DNA from: Blasia pusilla
Taxonomy: Eukaryota; Marchantiophyta; Marchantiopsida; Blasiales
Length of the DNA: 64,000 bases
Direction of reading: 5' to 3'
Assembly: GCA_050084515.1 (NCBI GenBank)
Contig: CM114272.1
Coordinates: forward strand, 13,454,001-13,518,000
Under the pieces are notes generated by a model. That model was not told the origin of the DNA, did no database searches, and saw nothing but the letters and a program-made list of their open reading frames with translations. The translations under genes were made by a program, and so were the position numbers. This document shows, in pieces, positions 21,479-32,462 of the stretch; position 1 is the first letter of the stretch; each line of letters opens with the position of its first letter.

Positions 21479-23232
21479 ATGAATACTTTTGGGAGTACTT
21501 CATCAATGGGGGGCGAGGGAGTGAAGAGCTTCTCGAACTTTGACAACATTGTTGAGCCAACAAGGAGGAGTTCACATCGGAGAGCAAAGATCAACAAGGG
21601 CTCTCAAGCAATTGTGAAGAAGTTGGGAGATTTGATGGCGGGGAACATCACCAAGTATGTTCGAGAAACGTTTGTGAGATGGAGGTAAACCATGTACCCG
21701 AAGGTGATATGGTGTCAAGTTTTGAGTTAGTTTGTAATACCGGAGATCCGTAGTCAAGTAAAGAAGTTGAGAGCAGAAAATCCAACCTCATGGGAGGAGT
21801 ACGACGATCTTTGAAAGGAGAATTCTTCGATGATGATGTGGATCGGGTGACTCAGAGGAGTTTTCTAGAATGGATAGAGCAACGTCCAGGGAAGGGAATG
21901 ACTCCAAATGAATTGTTGCGTGAGTTTGAGAAGCGGTTTTTTCAGCTTTCTCCTTCTGAAAGGGCAACTCTAGACTTGAGGAAAACCGAGTTATTCCTTG
22001 AGGCGGCAGATGAGAATTTGGAGGACAAGCTTTTCATAATGTTGGCGGACAAGACCGAAGAAGGAGGTGTCAGCACTAATTGGAAGAAAGTGGAAGAAGC
22101 TGTTGCTATCCTTACAAAGCAAAATCGAAGTAGAGGTAGAACCGCATTATTCAAATCGGAGGTATTAATTTCAAATGCATTGCCTAAGCCCGTTTCAACA
22201 AAACTTGAAGATTCTGCTATAGATGAGTTGGTGAAAGGTTTGAGAGAATTGATAGTAGAAATGGCAGAGCTTAAACTTGACAGGAATCCTAGTGTTGGTG
22301 CTCCTTCGATAAGCAGGAACTTTGTGAGAAGATGTATATGGTGTGATAGTGTTGAGCATCAACGTCGAGAATGTGAGGAGTTTTCAGAAGCTCTTAGGAA
22401 TGGAATAGTAAACTTCAAAGATGGGAAGATTCATTCAACACAGAATGGTATGCCGTTGAATACCAACTTTGGTAGAGGAGGAATGAAAGGCTTAGTGAGA
22501 AGTCAAGTAGGAGTTGCCACTACGACATTAGATTCTGATACCTTTGCAGTAAAAATAGAAGCGCCTATTGTATCTATAGCTAAAAGTGAATCATTACAAT
22601 TTCCTCGAGAAGTGATGATACGAGGGGCAGAGACTATCCGTCATCTGACTGGATGGGATGATCCAGTGGAAGCTGGGTGTGTTAAAGCATACCTAGCATA
22701 AGAGAAACATGTGAGTTGGCAAGATGCTAGTGTGGAGGAGAAGAGGAGACGCGACAATGATGGTGCTGATCTCGAGGAAGCTGCAAGAAGAGCGAGGATT
22801 GTAAGAAGGAAAGGGCAACCAGAGGCGCAACCGTCAAGAGAAGAAGGGCCTTCTACATCTGAATCTATGATGGATTCTCAAATGAAAGAAGGTGGAATGA
22901 AGGAGAACGAATTGAGGTCTCCTCAGAAGACCAAGGGTAAGACTCCTACATACAAGCTGCAGTCTGATATCGAGACAAGCACGAATTTAAAGGAGATTCT
23001 TGAGGAGAGGATTTTGGATGCGAAAATAGAGTTTTCTTTGAGGGAAGTCTTGGGCATAGCCAAACGTGACTTTCATGAGTTGATCAAAGATGTGATCAAA
23101 AGGAAGAAGCGGATGATTGCGAGATATGGTGATGGTGAGAGCTTTGGATCCGACATCACGAAGAAGAAGATGAAGAGCTTTGCCAAGTGTTTGGACAAAA
23201 GCTTGACTTACGGGGAAAAGAGGCGAGAGTAG
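21479..23232 (+). pseudogene. gag of element H
   Basis: The gag starts near ATG 21479 (MNTFGSTSSMGGEG), has a stop at about 21686, and is open again over 303 codons at 21790-22701 and 173 codons at 22711-23232. The middle block has RSFLEWIEQRPGKGMTPNEL, a capsid-like helix-rich segment, TNWKKVEEAVAILTKQNRSR, and a zinc knuckle CIWCDSVEHQRREC (C-x2-C-x4-H-x4-C). The last block is charged and Lys/Arg/Glu-rich. Only two or three lesions separate the three blocks, so this copy is younger or less decayed than the DNMT elements beside it. Confidence 0.7.
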
Positions 23233-23239
23233 GAGAAGC

Positions 23240-23703
23240 CTTGTGGAACAAGGTGAAGAAAGGCATAATGGTGGACACTATTCTCGATCATATTGGCGCG
23301 TGCAACGACGGAGGCTAGAGAGTTCGACTTGGCTCTCTTCAAGAGTCGATTTTGGCTCGCCGATCATGGTTCGGAGATCAACATCATGTCGCGAAGTGTA
23401 TGTACGACAAAGGGATATGGCCAATTGATACTGAGGGCATGGATGGGTACTACGAGCGGCTAACAACCAAAAAGGTGAACTCTATGGTGCTTGTCCATCC
23501 GTCAAAACTCGTATCGGAGATGTGTTGATTGAGCAAAATTTCTATGTTCAGAATGGAGCTGCTTATCCTGTGATTCTTGGGCAACCTTACATCACAGCAT
23601 CTAGAATGGAGACCAAAGTCATGGATGATGGGTCTCATTATGCCCGTATTAGAAGTCAGGATGGAACAAGATCAGTTCAATTCCTTCATTTGAGTAGGTC
23701 ATG
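23240..23703 (+). pseudogene. Aspartic protease region of element H
   Basis: One frame has FWLADHGSEINIMS, an Asp-x-Gly-Ser active site followed by the hydrophobic-hydrophobic-Met stretch expected in retropepsins. The next has YPVILGQPYITASRMETKVM and DGSHYARIRSQDGTRSVQFL, which fits the second conserved strand (ILG) and the C-terminal part of gypsy-type proteases. A frameshift near 23430-23520 separates them. Confidence 0.6.
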
Positions 23704-23848
23704 AAAGGAATAGAGAGAAGTTGAGAGATGGTCCTATGAAGGTAGAGAAAGAGTTTTCGGATTTTTAGTTAGCACTCCTATAGAGCGGGAATATGGGGGT
23801 GTAGAGAAAAGAAAGAGTCTTCCGCTAGTAGAGGGGGAAGAATCATAT

Positions 23849-24245
23849 ATGTTTAGGTGTGGGTTTTCTCAATGTTTTTCTTCGTGGTCTAGTAGATTCC
23901 AAATGATGAAAGAAATGAATGAAAAGAAAAGACGTTTTATGAAAAAAAAGGAGGGTTTGTTAAAATGTGAGGGTGTTTTATTAGATGAAGAGTTCATTAG
24001 TGGGATGTATGAAGAAGAGGGTTTTGGAGATAGTCTTGAAGAGGTGTTTACCCAGATGAACACCGATTCGTTGGATACAAGTGTGATTACAATTCACTCG
24101 CGTGAGTTGCATGAAGAGATATCAAGGTTCATGGAAGGAGAAAATGAATATGAATCTACGGAGAAGGAAGCGGATGGGCCACTGTCTTGTATTTTGTGTG
24201 CACTTGTGCCTCCATGGGATGTTCGTCAGACTCAAATGAGCTACA
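23849..24245 (+). pseudogene. Post-protease open stretch of element H
   Basis: About 130 codons from 23849 (CGFSQCFSSWSSRF, then a Lys/Glu-rich segment and GPLSCILCALVPPWDVRQ) continue the element without a recognisable enzyme domain. It probably belongs to the protease-RT linker. The frame stays open past 24245, but the DNA there resembles 5S rRNA, so that extension is chance. Confidence 0.4.
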
Positions 24246-24330
24246 CCAGTGTGTACACTAGCATAGTTAAGAACTCAGCAATTAAGCGTCTTCCAGGAAG
24301 AATAGCCCAAAGATGGGTGACCAATTATTC
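24246..24330 (+). repeat. 5S-rRNA-like segment (Cassandra/TRIM-like or 5S-derived)
   Basis: AAGAACTCAGCAATTAAGCG followed 21 bases later by AGATGGGTGACC reproduces the spacing of plant 5S rRNA, where AGAACTCCGCAGTTAAGCG is followed by GGATGGGTGACC. The gap between the two blocks has the same length as in 5S, though its middle is diverged. These correspond to the A-box and C-box of the internal pol III promoter. Cassandra-type terminal-repeat retrotransposons and some SINEs carry such 5S pieces. No second terminal repeat was found. Confidence 0.45.
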
Positions 24331-25544
24331 AACACTCAACTCACAAATCCTGCAAAAACTGCCTCACACCCAATCAAGCATGCTTGCTTGCTTGCTCCTT
24401 GCTCCTTACTCCGTCTCTCACGCCCACTCGCCTCGAGTTGCCTCGAAGCCTCAAAACGCAGAGACATGCCCTGTTCGCCATGCTTCGCTATGGATAGAGG
24501 CCCAAACAGGGCATCCCCAATGGGATAGGCGTCTCCAGAAACGGACGAGTCACCAACCAACCAGCCCCTCCAATCTACTGTCCACCATAGCTACACCTTG
24601 AGCTAGTCCGCAAAATTTCAATCAGAAATTACTCCACAAATCCTTGACCAAAATTGAATCTGTTTCAACCAGAATTCAATTGGCCACCATATCTGTCTCT
24701 CCACAAAAAATCAGCTACAACCGAGCTCTGTACTATGAGCTAAAAATCAGACAAACTTGCTGTCCATACACCTCCAGAATCGCAAATCCGACAGCGCTTC
24801 CGCCCAGATTCATGCACACAAAAATCCGTAACGCTCCACACACTCCAGCAGATAGCTTAACATAAGATCACAATATAGGTAGCAACAGGAACCTCTCACC
24901 CAATCTGGATGAACTTCAACAGAGCTTCCGCACTCCAAGCTCTCCACTTCATAAAACCGTCGAACACGAACCAGAATCTTCAATCCTTGATAACTTCCAA
25001 CTCCCTTGACGAAATATGGCAATCTAAAGCACGTTGGAAAGCTCTCAGCAAGGTGCTTCTTTCCCAACCAACCACGAACCAGATTCACACCTCCAACATA
25101 GGCCACAAGCCACAAACATCCACGGCTGAGTGCACAATCAGCCCTAACCAGATCCTATTGATCCACGATCGAAGCTACCATCGATCTACTCTAGTTCTTT
25201 GAGTGAAATCCGTGAAAGACCTACTGTCATAAAACATGTATAGAATCACCCACTCCACGATGGGAAAATCCAGGTCGAAGCTTGCGGGAATCACCATAGC
25301 CAAGAGCTCTACTCACTACGAAGGCTAACTCCCAACACAACAGGCTCAACTCAAAGAACTAACTGTTCTTTGAGTACACTCCACATTATATCCTCCAACC
25401 TAAGAGCGGGCCCTGTTGGAAAAGTCACCCTCAATGGAGTAACCCCCAACCCTATGTATGAAATCGTATCTCTACCTATACACTATGGCCCTACATAAGA
25501 TATGGCCTCTACTAGCACACTATACTCTACGACATAATCCGTAT
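24331..25544. other. Unclassified DNA, probably repeat-derived
   Basis: No conserved coding domain is visible on either strand. The composition (Ser/Pro/Leu-biased short frames, TGCTTGCTTGCTTGCTCCTT) resembles LTR or leader sequence. It ends where gag of element F begins. Confidence 0.4.
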
Positions 25545-25551
25545 GGTCATG

Positions 25552-25952
25552 ACATGGAGCAGGAGCACCAGAGCCGGAACTTCTCTCGCACATCGATCAG
25601 TTGGAGCAGAGGATTGCTGCCATGACAATGATGCATCTCAAGGAAGGCAGGGAGCCGCGAGCAGCTAGTGTAGCTCCAGCTTCTACCTCTTACCCTGACC
25701 TGTGTGAGGATCTTGCTAGTATGGGGTTTATGTGTAGTACAACTCAAGTTGAGGCGGCTGCATACTCGGGGTGTTGTGAGAGGCACCGAGCCATCGAGAG
25801 GTGGAGTTGAGGTTGACCCACCGGAGGGGACCGATGGGCGGCAAGCCAGGGTTCCACAGTCGTTCACATTGTCAGAGGCACTACACACAACATCGATGGT
25901 GCCCCGACGACCAGCGGTGTCTACAGCTCAGGCACGTACATCAACGTCACGA
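25552..25952 (+). pseudogene. gag end / pre-protease fragment of element F
   Basis: ELLSHIDQLEQRIAAM and VAPASTSYPDLCEDLASMGF match the gag tail of E (SRIDQFGGRILAM, VTPASTSYPDPGEDLSNMGF). Then VEVDPPEGTDGRQARVPQSF and SEALHTTSMVPRRPAV follow in another frame. No protease active site is present. The fragment ends at the deletion junction CGTCACGAGGAGGCC. Confidence 0.72.
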
Positions 25953-26630
25953 GGAGGCCTTGCGTGATCAGGCGCTGATAGATCACCGCACCACGTCTAG
26001 AGATCATCCTAACGCGGATGGGTTGGCGGAGAGAGTAGTACAGACGGTGAAGAGAGGATTGCGCAAGTATGGCTTGCAGCAGGGGGGTGGGTCCTAAAAT
26101 TGCCATGGTTGGCTATGGGTTATCGCTTTAGCCGGCAGGCGTCCTTGGCGTCATTTTCACCGTACTTTTTGCTCTTTGGGAGAGAGCCAGATTTACCTGC
26201 AGCTATTCGACGTTACATGGCGGAGGTGTTAGATCTTGATGATCCAGATGTGTGGGTATAAGCGTGTTCTCAGAGGGCGGAGATTTTTCGTAGAGTTATG
26301 CCTATGGCCTTTGAGAACTTAGCTATTGCTCAACATAGAGATACATTGAGGTACGCGACCATTTGTGGAAGAGGTTATCATCCAGGGATTAGGAGGTTTC
26401 ATCCTGGAGATTACGTGTATTTACAGCAGGCGGCACCCACGACGCTAGATGTCACTCCAGGGCGCACGATCCTACGTGTGCGCGAGGTATTACCGACCGG
26501 AGTCTATATGTTGGAGGGACGGGATGGGATGGTTTGGAAGGATCATGTGCGCAATTGTGCGCCATGTCATCTTCCAAACATAGACGGGACAGTGGATCCG
26601 AGCTTGGCAGTGATACCTGCAGGCTTGAGG
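25953..26630 (+). pseudogene. Integrase C-terminal half of element F
   Basis: It begins at EALRDQALIDHRTTSRDH and keeps the catalytic Glu block NADGLAERVVQTVKRGL, then after frame changes MPMAFENLAIAQHRDTLRYA, FHPGDYVYLQQAAPTTLDVT, GRTILRVREVLP and GRDGMVWKDHVRNCAPCHLP. The last 133 codons (26298-26699) are open into the PHD finger. Both catalytic Asp residues are lost with the deletion. Confidence 0.82.
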
Positions 26631-26771
26631 TGTATGTTGTGCGGATCTACGAGGGGTGAAGCCACCATGTTGGTATGTGATTGTTGTTCTCAAGGGTGAC
26701 ATATGTCATGTCTGACCCCCCCTCTTGATGTAGTTTCCATGGGACGATGGATGAGTCCGAGATGTGTATAG
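26631..26771 (+). pseudogene. PHD finger of element F
   Basis: It has the same 45-residue layout as in element C: CMLC, 11 residues, CDCC, then the Trp codon before HMSC changed to TGA (26698-26700), PPL, RWMSPRC and a terminal TAG (26769-26771). The seventh zinc ligand is Ser (AGT, one base from TGT). Together with the TAT in element C this points to an ancestral TGT Cys. It ends the polyprotein about 70 bp before the polypurine tract. Confidence 0.8.
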
Positions 26772-26839
26772 TGTAGTAGGTCATATCAGAGAGACGTGAT
26801 ATTTTCTATCTGGAGTTATGGGGATCCAACTGCCAGCTA

Positions 26840-26848
26840 GGGGGGCGG
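26840..26848 (+). promoter_or_regulatory. Polypurine tract of element F
   Basis: GGGGGGCGG directly precedes the LTR-2-like sequence. It lies at the equivalent position of AGCTAGGCGGG in element C, as expected for the plus-strand primer. Confidence 0.55.
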
Positions 26849-26985
26849 TTGTGTGATCTCCATGTATGTGTGTGGGTTGATTTCTGTACATGTGTGGATC
26901 TACCCGTGTTTGGGGAAGATTGGTGTTGTGTGGTGTAGATGTGACTAGCGATGTATATTGTATAGCGATATGTATGCGCACGACA

Positions 26986-27574
26986 TTTATCACATTTGAG
27001 TAGCCGATAGGCCGAGATCTATCGTGTATAGGGCGTAGGAGCCAACGGACTATCTTGATTTTAACTTTGTCCCACGGTGTCGGATGAGGTTGAGGATAGG
27101 TCCATTGTGTCAGGAACGTCGTTTCTGACAACTTTCCTGTTGAGGTCTTTCACAGCCGGGTGACTTGTTGACCAAGTCACCCGCCCCTGGTAACCTGTGC
27201 GCGTAGGTTACCAAGAGGATAGCTCTTTTTAGGGGAAGGCTCTTCCCAACCCTATATGAGGGAGGAAGATGGCTTTCCCAAGCCATCTTTCTCATGTTGG
27301 GTCGTTGGAGCACCTCTCTTGTATGTGTGTGAGATAGGACGAGGGTGCTAGCGTCCGGATTCCTTGATAGCGCAGGGTGGACGAGGCTCGATATGCCGAT
27401 GTAGATTGAGGAGTGGAGTTTTAGGCCGGGTGTGCCGTTTTTACTACTCTTTATTTTTGTTGTGTGATCTCCATGTATATGTGTGGATCTATCCGTGTGT
27501 GGGGAAGATCGGTGTTGTGTGGTGTAGATGTAACCAACGATGTATGTTGTGTAGCGATATGTATGCGCACGACA
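26986..27574 (+). mobile_element. LTR-2, near-complete, in tandem with a partial LTR-2
   Basis: The LTR starts TTTATCACATTTGAG (E has TGTCACATCTAAG) and ends GCGCACGACA. It is immediately preceded by another GCGCACGACA end (26976-26985) belonging to a 136-bp partial LTR after the polypurine tract. Two LTR ends in tandem suggest recombination or a nested event. The LTR contains a degenerate TATA (CCTATATGAGG, about 27250) and a run of perfect inverted repeats. Confidence 0.8.
27158..27289 (+). promoter_or_regulatory. Cluster of four perfect inverted repeats in LTR-2
   Basis: Arms and loops: GGGTGACTTG / CAAGTCACCC (27158-27167, 27173-27182, 5-base loop); GGTAACCT / AGGTTACC (27189-27196, 27205-27212); GGGAAG / CTTCCC (27233-27238, 27242-27247); AAGATGGCTT / AAGCCATCTT (27266-27275, 27280-27289, 4-base loop). 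The last lies just past the TATA position, so it would fall in the transcribed R region. Confidence 0.7.
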
Positions 27575-30500
27575 CTTAGCAATAGGCTAAAAAATGGCAA
27601 AAAAGAGTTTGTGCAGCAATCAAAACCAACTAGACCGACCTTACTAAATCAAGGTAAGGTTCGAAGAACAAAATTTCTTGAAAATAAAACTAAATATTTG
27701 AAGTTATCGATACGGCTTTGCAAAACAAAAATCATGAGTATTTTCGGTTTTCGATTCGTAGATTTTTCAATCGGGAATCCGCAGCTATTTATCACAGTGG
27801 TGAAAAAAATGGAGATACTAAAGTAACAAAAGTGTTTGTTAACACTATGTTTTTAACTTGAGAGTGTGCTTGAAGTTTCTGTTGGCGTTCCGTGTGTGAT
27901 TGTTTTGCAGATTTATGTCACTTTCACCATAGATTTCTGCAAAGGGGCAATGAAATATTAACTTTGGGAGAACTTTGGGTTTAACAACATGAAAGCATCA
28001 TTTACCAAGCACCGGATAGAGTATTTAAGAAATCCCGTAAACTAAAGGAGCAAATAAGAGCAGTTCGATTTTGGATGAAGGTTCAGTGTCGCTTTACCAA
28101 TGGAGGCAAACGACCGAGTTGATATTTGGTCGCAACATTCATTGCAAAGCATCGTGATTCTAGGTTTGAGTTAGTAGGTTTCTTAGGGAAGAAAAGAATA
28201 TTAAAATGAACGAAGGAACGTCTTGCCAAATAGAAATTATCCGGATGATAATCTGTATTTTTATTAAAGGGTGACTTCTTGATATGCGAACTCCTGTATA
28301 CTCGACGAGTGACGACAGCTAAAAAGAAAATATTCCCCATATTAAGGAGAAAGAAAACAAATTTTCATTTGTGTGCACACGGGTTGTACACTAATGATTT
28401 CAACGAACCCACATACTATAAGCATCAATAAATTGGCTACTCCCGATAATTCTATATTCGCAGGTAAATCGTCAACCGCATGTGAGGCAAACGGGGATTT
28501 CTTTCCGGCTAACTTTCGGTTCCAACATATGGAACAGACTCAGCCCAAAGTAACGACACGGGGAGGCACTTCCGGACATTGACGGTGCGTTTTGGACGCG
28601 TGAGTCTGCCTCCAGGGCACCTTAGGGCGCGGGCTAATTTGCAGTTTTTCCTGTCCCTTGAGGGAACGCGCATGGATACGGATCCAAAATTCCGATGAGG
28701 GTGTTAGGCGGCGGGATAATGTCACTTTGAGAGTTTCGAGTTCGCGGAGCTTCACATGCCAGAATACGAATCCCCGCGATGCCATTGCTGATGGAATCTA
28801 CCATCTCCGGCAAGTGGCTTACAAGAGAGTCTCTCACACTCGTGCCGAGTGTGCAATCCACCGAGGACGACTACAGGGCTCGTTCATGGCTTAGAGCTCG
28901 TTTGAGCTTTCCCGGATGCGGACTTGTGGCAACCGACTGGAGATCCGCTTCAGAGGCGGTTTGGTGTTGATAGGTGTGTCTAATCGCGGTTTGTGGAAGG
29001 TGAGTCTGTGCTGTGCGTTGATGGTAATGCTCGAGTGATTTCACCCTTTGGGAAGCCTACGCTGCTCTGAGGTGTAGGTGATTCGATTGTAGTGGGAGGA
29101 GAGAGCACACAAGCAAACGAACACACACTTTCATGGATGGCGCATACCATCCTAATAGGGAAGTGGGAGCGAGGGGCGAAGGCTCATTCAACCTTTCGTC
29201 TAGAGCACAGGCACAAGTGAGAAAGACACAGACATACCACATTGAGTGGCCCAACAGAAAACCAGTAGGATGAAAGTCGAAGGTTGTGGGTATGTTTCAT
29301 GTTTGCGTTTTCCTCAAAAATGGGATAAATAGAACTCTCACCTATAAAGGGCATATGTTCTGTAAATGGGAGTATGATGCCAGGTCGCAAACAATCCGTT
29401 TTTATTGGAATTTTTTGGAAGATTTTCTTTTGAATCCTCGAAGCTCGAAACAATGTCCTTACAAAGCCCCATAAATTGAGAATGTAAGTTGTGTAGGTGG
29501 ATATAACAGAGAAACCACCCGCCACTAAAAGGGGTTTGTAGGAGAGTAAACAGGATTGAAATACCAAGTGGTGCGAGGTCTCCATAGACATGTCGTCCTG
29601 CAAACAAGGGTATTGAAGTTAGGGTCCAAACTCTCAAAACATCAATTAGCAGAAGGTTGTAATAACCCATGTGTGTTCATGGTGTGGGAATCAGACAAGG
29701 GTCCTGTAGTCTCTCTGGGAAGTAAAACATAAGAAACATCACTTTGTCTCAAATGGGTCACAATGTTATTATTGATACGCCTGGCAAAGAAAACTTTCAG
29801 TGGCTACATGCCTCCCCCACATCCGAAACCTTTCTTTGGCTGCCACGCCTTATGAAAGGAAGAAGGAAGTTGCTATTTACGTGCACACGCACTTGGCCAA
29901 CGGCAGAAGCAGGTTCATGAAGCCCCCACAGATCGTATCAGCTTTAAGGAAGGCCTCCATTATTGCCCCTGAGGGCTGTCTTCAGTATCCGCATGTCAGC
30001 TTCAAAGGATTTCAGGCCTCTGCACCTAGTTCTGGTGCTGAGGTACCCTCTTCTGGTGGCTGTCGAGGAGTGTCTTATATCATTCAAATGCCTAACAGTT
30101 TATGTAGACCTAAACGACTTCACCACACAAAATTTCAATGATCCACCAGTGTTCAAATATAATCAGTCCAGCTTCTTCATCTGCTGATTCCTCCATAACA
30201 TGGTATGGTGATTCAAGTGATTCTCGAAAAAGGTCAACTTATCCTGCCATCACATCCGTTCCTCAGCGGGAACTTGTTACATTCATTCCTTCACTGAATT
30301 TCACAGGCCTCGGTAGTTGAATGCAAATTTAAGCAATCTCAAGGCGGATAGAATGCAGATGGAAGAGTGGTTGCCAAGTTTAGGGTCACTAGCCATAAAC
30401 AGTTCACCTAGCACAGATACATGAGTCATAACTTTCAGTCACATGCTACATGCTCAAATAAATGTACAGCTCAGTCATAAGTACAGTTCGTGCACTGATA

Positions 30501-31690
30501 ACAGAAAAGAATCAGTAGCCACACATTTGGCAGAAACCTTCATGAAGAATCATCACCTCTTTAAAAGGTGACGCAACTACTCAACTTGTGTACACGGAAG
30601 AACACAAGCCCTGTAGTTTCAAATTTCGAACCACAATGTCCGAGGTCAAAAGGACACCTCAAACCCCCGAGTCATGACAGTCAAGATAGAACCCGTACAT
30701 CCACATCCTCTCTCGTTATTTCATGTGTCTCCAATTAGCATGACTTAGTATGCAGTCTCTCATCAATACAGTGGTCACAAGTAATACTGGCATCAACTCA
30801 CACCACCACCAGTTTGTCTTACTGAACACAACTTGCAATTCCTCCAACGTAGATGTGGCCTGATTGAACGTCTCCCACATCAAAGGCAAAAATGTTCAGG
30901 GGTGTAAAGACATGGTGGCATGTGCACTTACTCCTTATCTGGACTCACCTGATATTCGAGGGGAGTTCTATCATCCATGACTCTTGGAAGGGTGGAGTTG
31001 ACGACTATTCTTTGATGACAAAGATGCTGCTGCAGAGTCAGTCAGCCTAGCATGCAAAAGCCCATATGAAGGTTCTACTCCACGCTAGGATACCACCTTC
31101 AATAGAGGAAAAAAGCCCACTTTCTTTCCTAGATGAGGTCCCACCAATATTTGAAGGTATAGCAGTTTCACCATTGAATTGAGCTCCTGCTTGACAGTTT
31201 TTCAAACTCGTCCAGCAGCTCGAACCTTCTCCCTGCCCTCAGGCCCAATTGTTCCCACCTATCTGTATCGAACTACTTTGTTAGATATCAAAGAATCTTT
31301 GATGCAATCAAACCCAAAATTGATGTGGACAGCCAAGTACACACCTACTTGGGACTGACAAAGAGCTCTGAAGGTGGCCATCAAGTAACCACCTCAGAAA
31401 TATGTGGACTACCTGGAATAACTGAGCCTGGCCAGCAGACGAGAAAACGTTAACCAAACTTTGTTTAACTTCAGAAAAGCTAGATATGGGTCCTTAAAAC
31501 ACACTCAGGACAAAGTTAAGAGTACCTAAGCAACTCCAAGCAATGCCAGCCACCTACTGCCAAGCAGTGGTATACCGCCTAAACAAGTACACTAACCCTG
31601 TGCAGTATTGTAAGCTCACAATAATCCTTGTATTCAGTAACAGGGTAGTCCATTCTCTACCCGGCTAAAAAAGGATTTTCTTCTTTGCCC
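27575..31690. other. Intergenic DNA without a recognised gene
   Basis: I saw no conserved domain on either strand. A GC-richer islet at about 28560-29000 and the stretch 29800-30140 (a 113-codon open frame with no family resemblance) are the least random-looking parts. The LTR of element F ends at 27574. Confidence 0.5.
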
Positions 31691-32462
31691 ACTGATTTAG
31701 ACACTGGCCAGCCAGAATGAATGTGGATTCCTTATCAATTGGCCACCTTGTCAAATGGTTGGGGTATCCAGAGGAAAGAAAGGCCATTGGGGGAGGGCGG
31801 CGTCAGGAGGAGCGGAAGGGGCAGGCAAATCTTTCTATGCTTCACCTCACCAGACACATTTCCAGGAAATCACATTCCTTCCTCACAGCAACCAGACCAA
31901 CAAACAGTACAGACTTCTCTGCTCAGTTCAGCACTCATCAGAATCAAAGAGGACCAGACTGGTATTTGTCTGGGAAAGAGGAAAACGGTCTGGATGAGAA
32001 CAAACATGATATCTACAGCACATCATGTTGTTCAACTGGCTAGAGAGCTACCTTCACCCACTAAACAATGTGCATCTGTGAGTCCATCAGCAATAATGAA
32101 GTTCCTCATATTTAAGTGTACAATATCTAAAGTAATGCAATGGAATTCTATAGGAAGCTAAACCAAGTGAAAGCATTTCAACCCCCTTTTCAAACCAAAG
32201 GGAAGACCATACCAGGCTTATTCTCACAACAATCATGATCGGCAATGACCAGTTCAAAACTTCTGCAAAAACAGCCTTCTCTCACAGGGGCCATCATAAA
32301 GCTCCCAACATTCACAATGCAGTGCAGAAATCAAAGCAATAGCCCTATTATAACTGTCATATGCAAAAGTGCAACAGCTCAAACTCTACTGAAAGCTGCT
32401 TTGCAACTACTGATTCAACCAACTGGTCCATTGCAGTAGGCTAGCCCTTCAGTATATTAACA
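31691..32462 (-). other. Probable 3'UTR and downstream flank of the Alba gene
   Basis: The sequence directly follows the Alba stop codon on the minus strand and is T-rich on that strand (for example TTGCTTTGATTTCTGC), with no long open frame, as plant 3'UTRs usually are. The polyadenylation site cannot be fixed by eye, so the left edge is arbitrary. Confidence 0.4.

Larger units (their letters stand above)
20160..24245 (+). mobile_element. Element H: gypsy-like gag-protease element with a long 5' LTR
   Basis: This element is unrelated in sequence to the DNMT family. It has a long LTR-like start with a TATA box, a candidate primer-binding site near 21415, a gag with one zinc knuckle, and a protease region. 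RT, RNase H and integrase are absent before sequence identity is lost near 24245. It interrupts the gag of element G at about 20155. The gag resembles gypsy-type gag proteins I associate with seed-free plants and charophytes, but I cannot assign a lineage. Confidence 0.65.
25545..26985 (+). mobile_element. Element F: internally deleted DNMT-family gypsy
   Basis: Sequence collinear with the end of gag and the pre-protease region of element E (53716-54113) runs from 25552 to about 25952, then jumps directly into the integrase core at the position equivalent to E 58706. Relative to E about 4.6 kb is missing: protease active site, DNMT, RT, RNase H and the first half of integrase. The integrase C-terminus, PHD finger, a GGGGGGCGG polypurine tract (26840-26848) and an LTR end (to 26985) follow. 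Confidence 0.78.

Noticed and set aside
29800-30141. 113-codon plus-strand frame as a gene
   Set aside because: No family resemblance, splice context or composition bias was seen, so it was left in the unassigned block.
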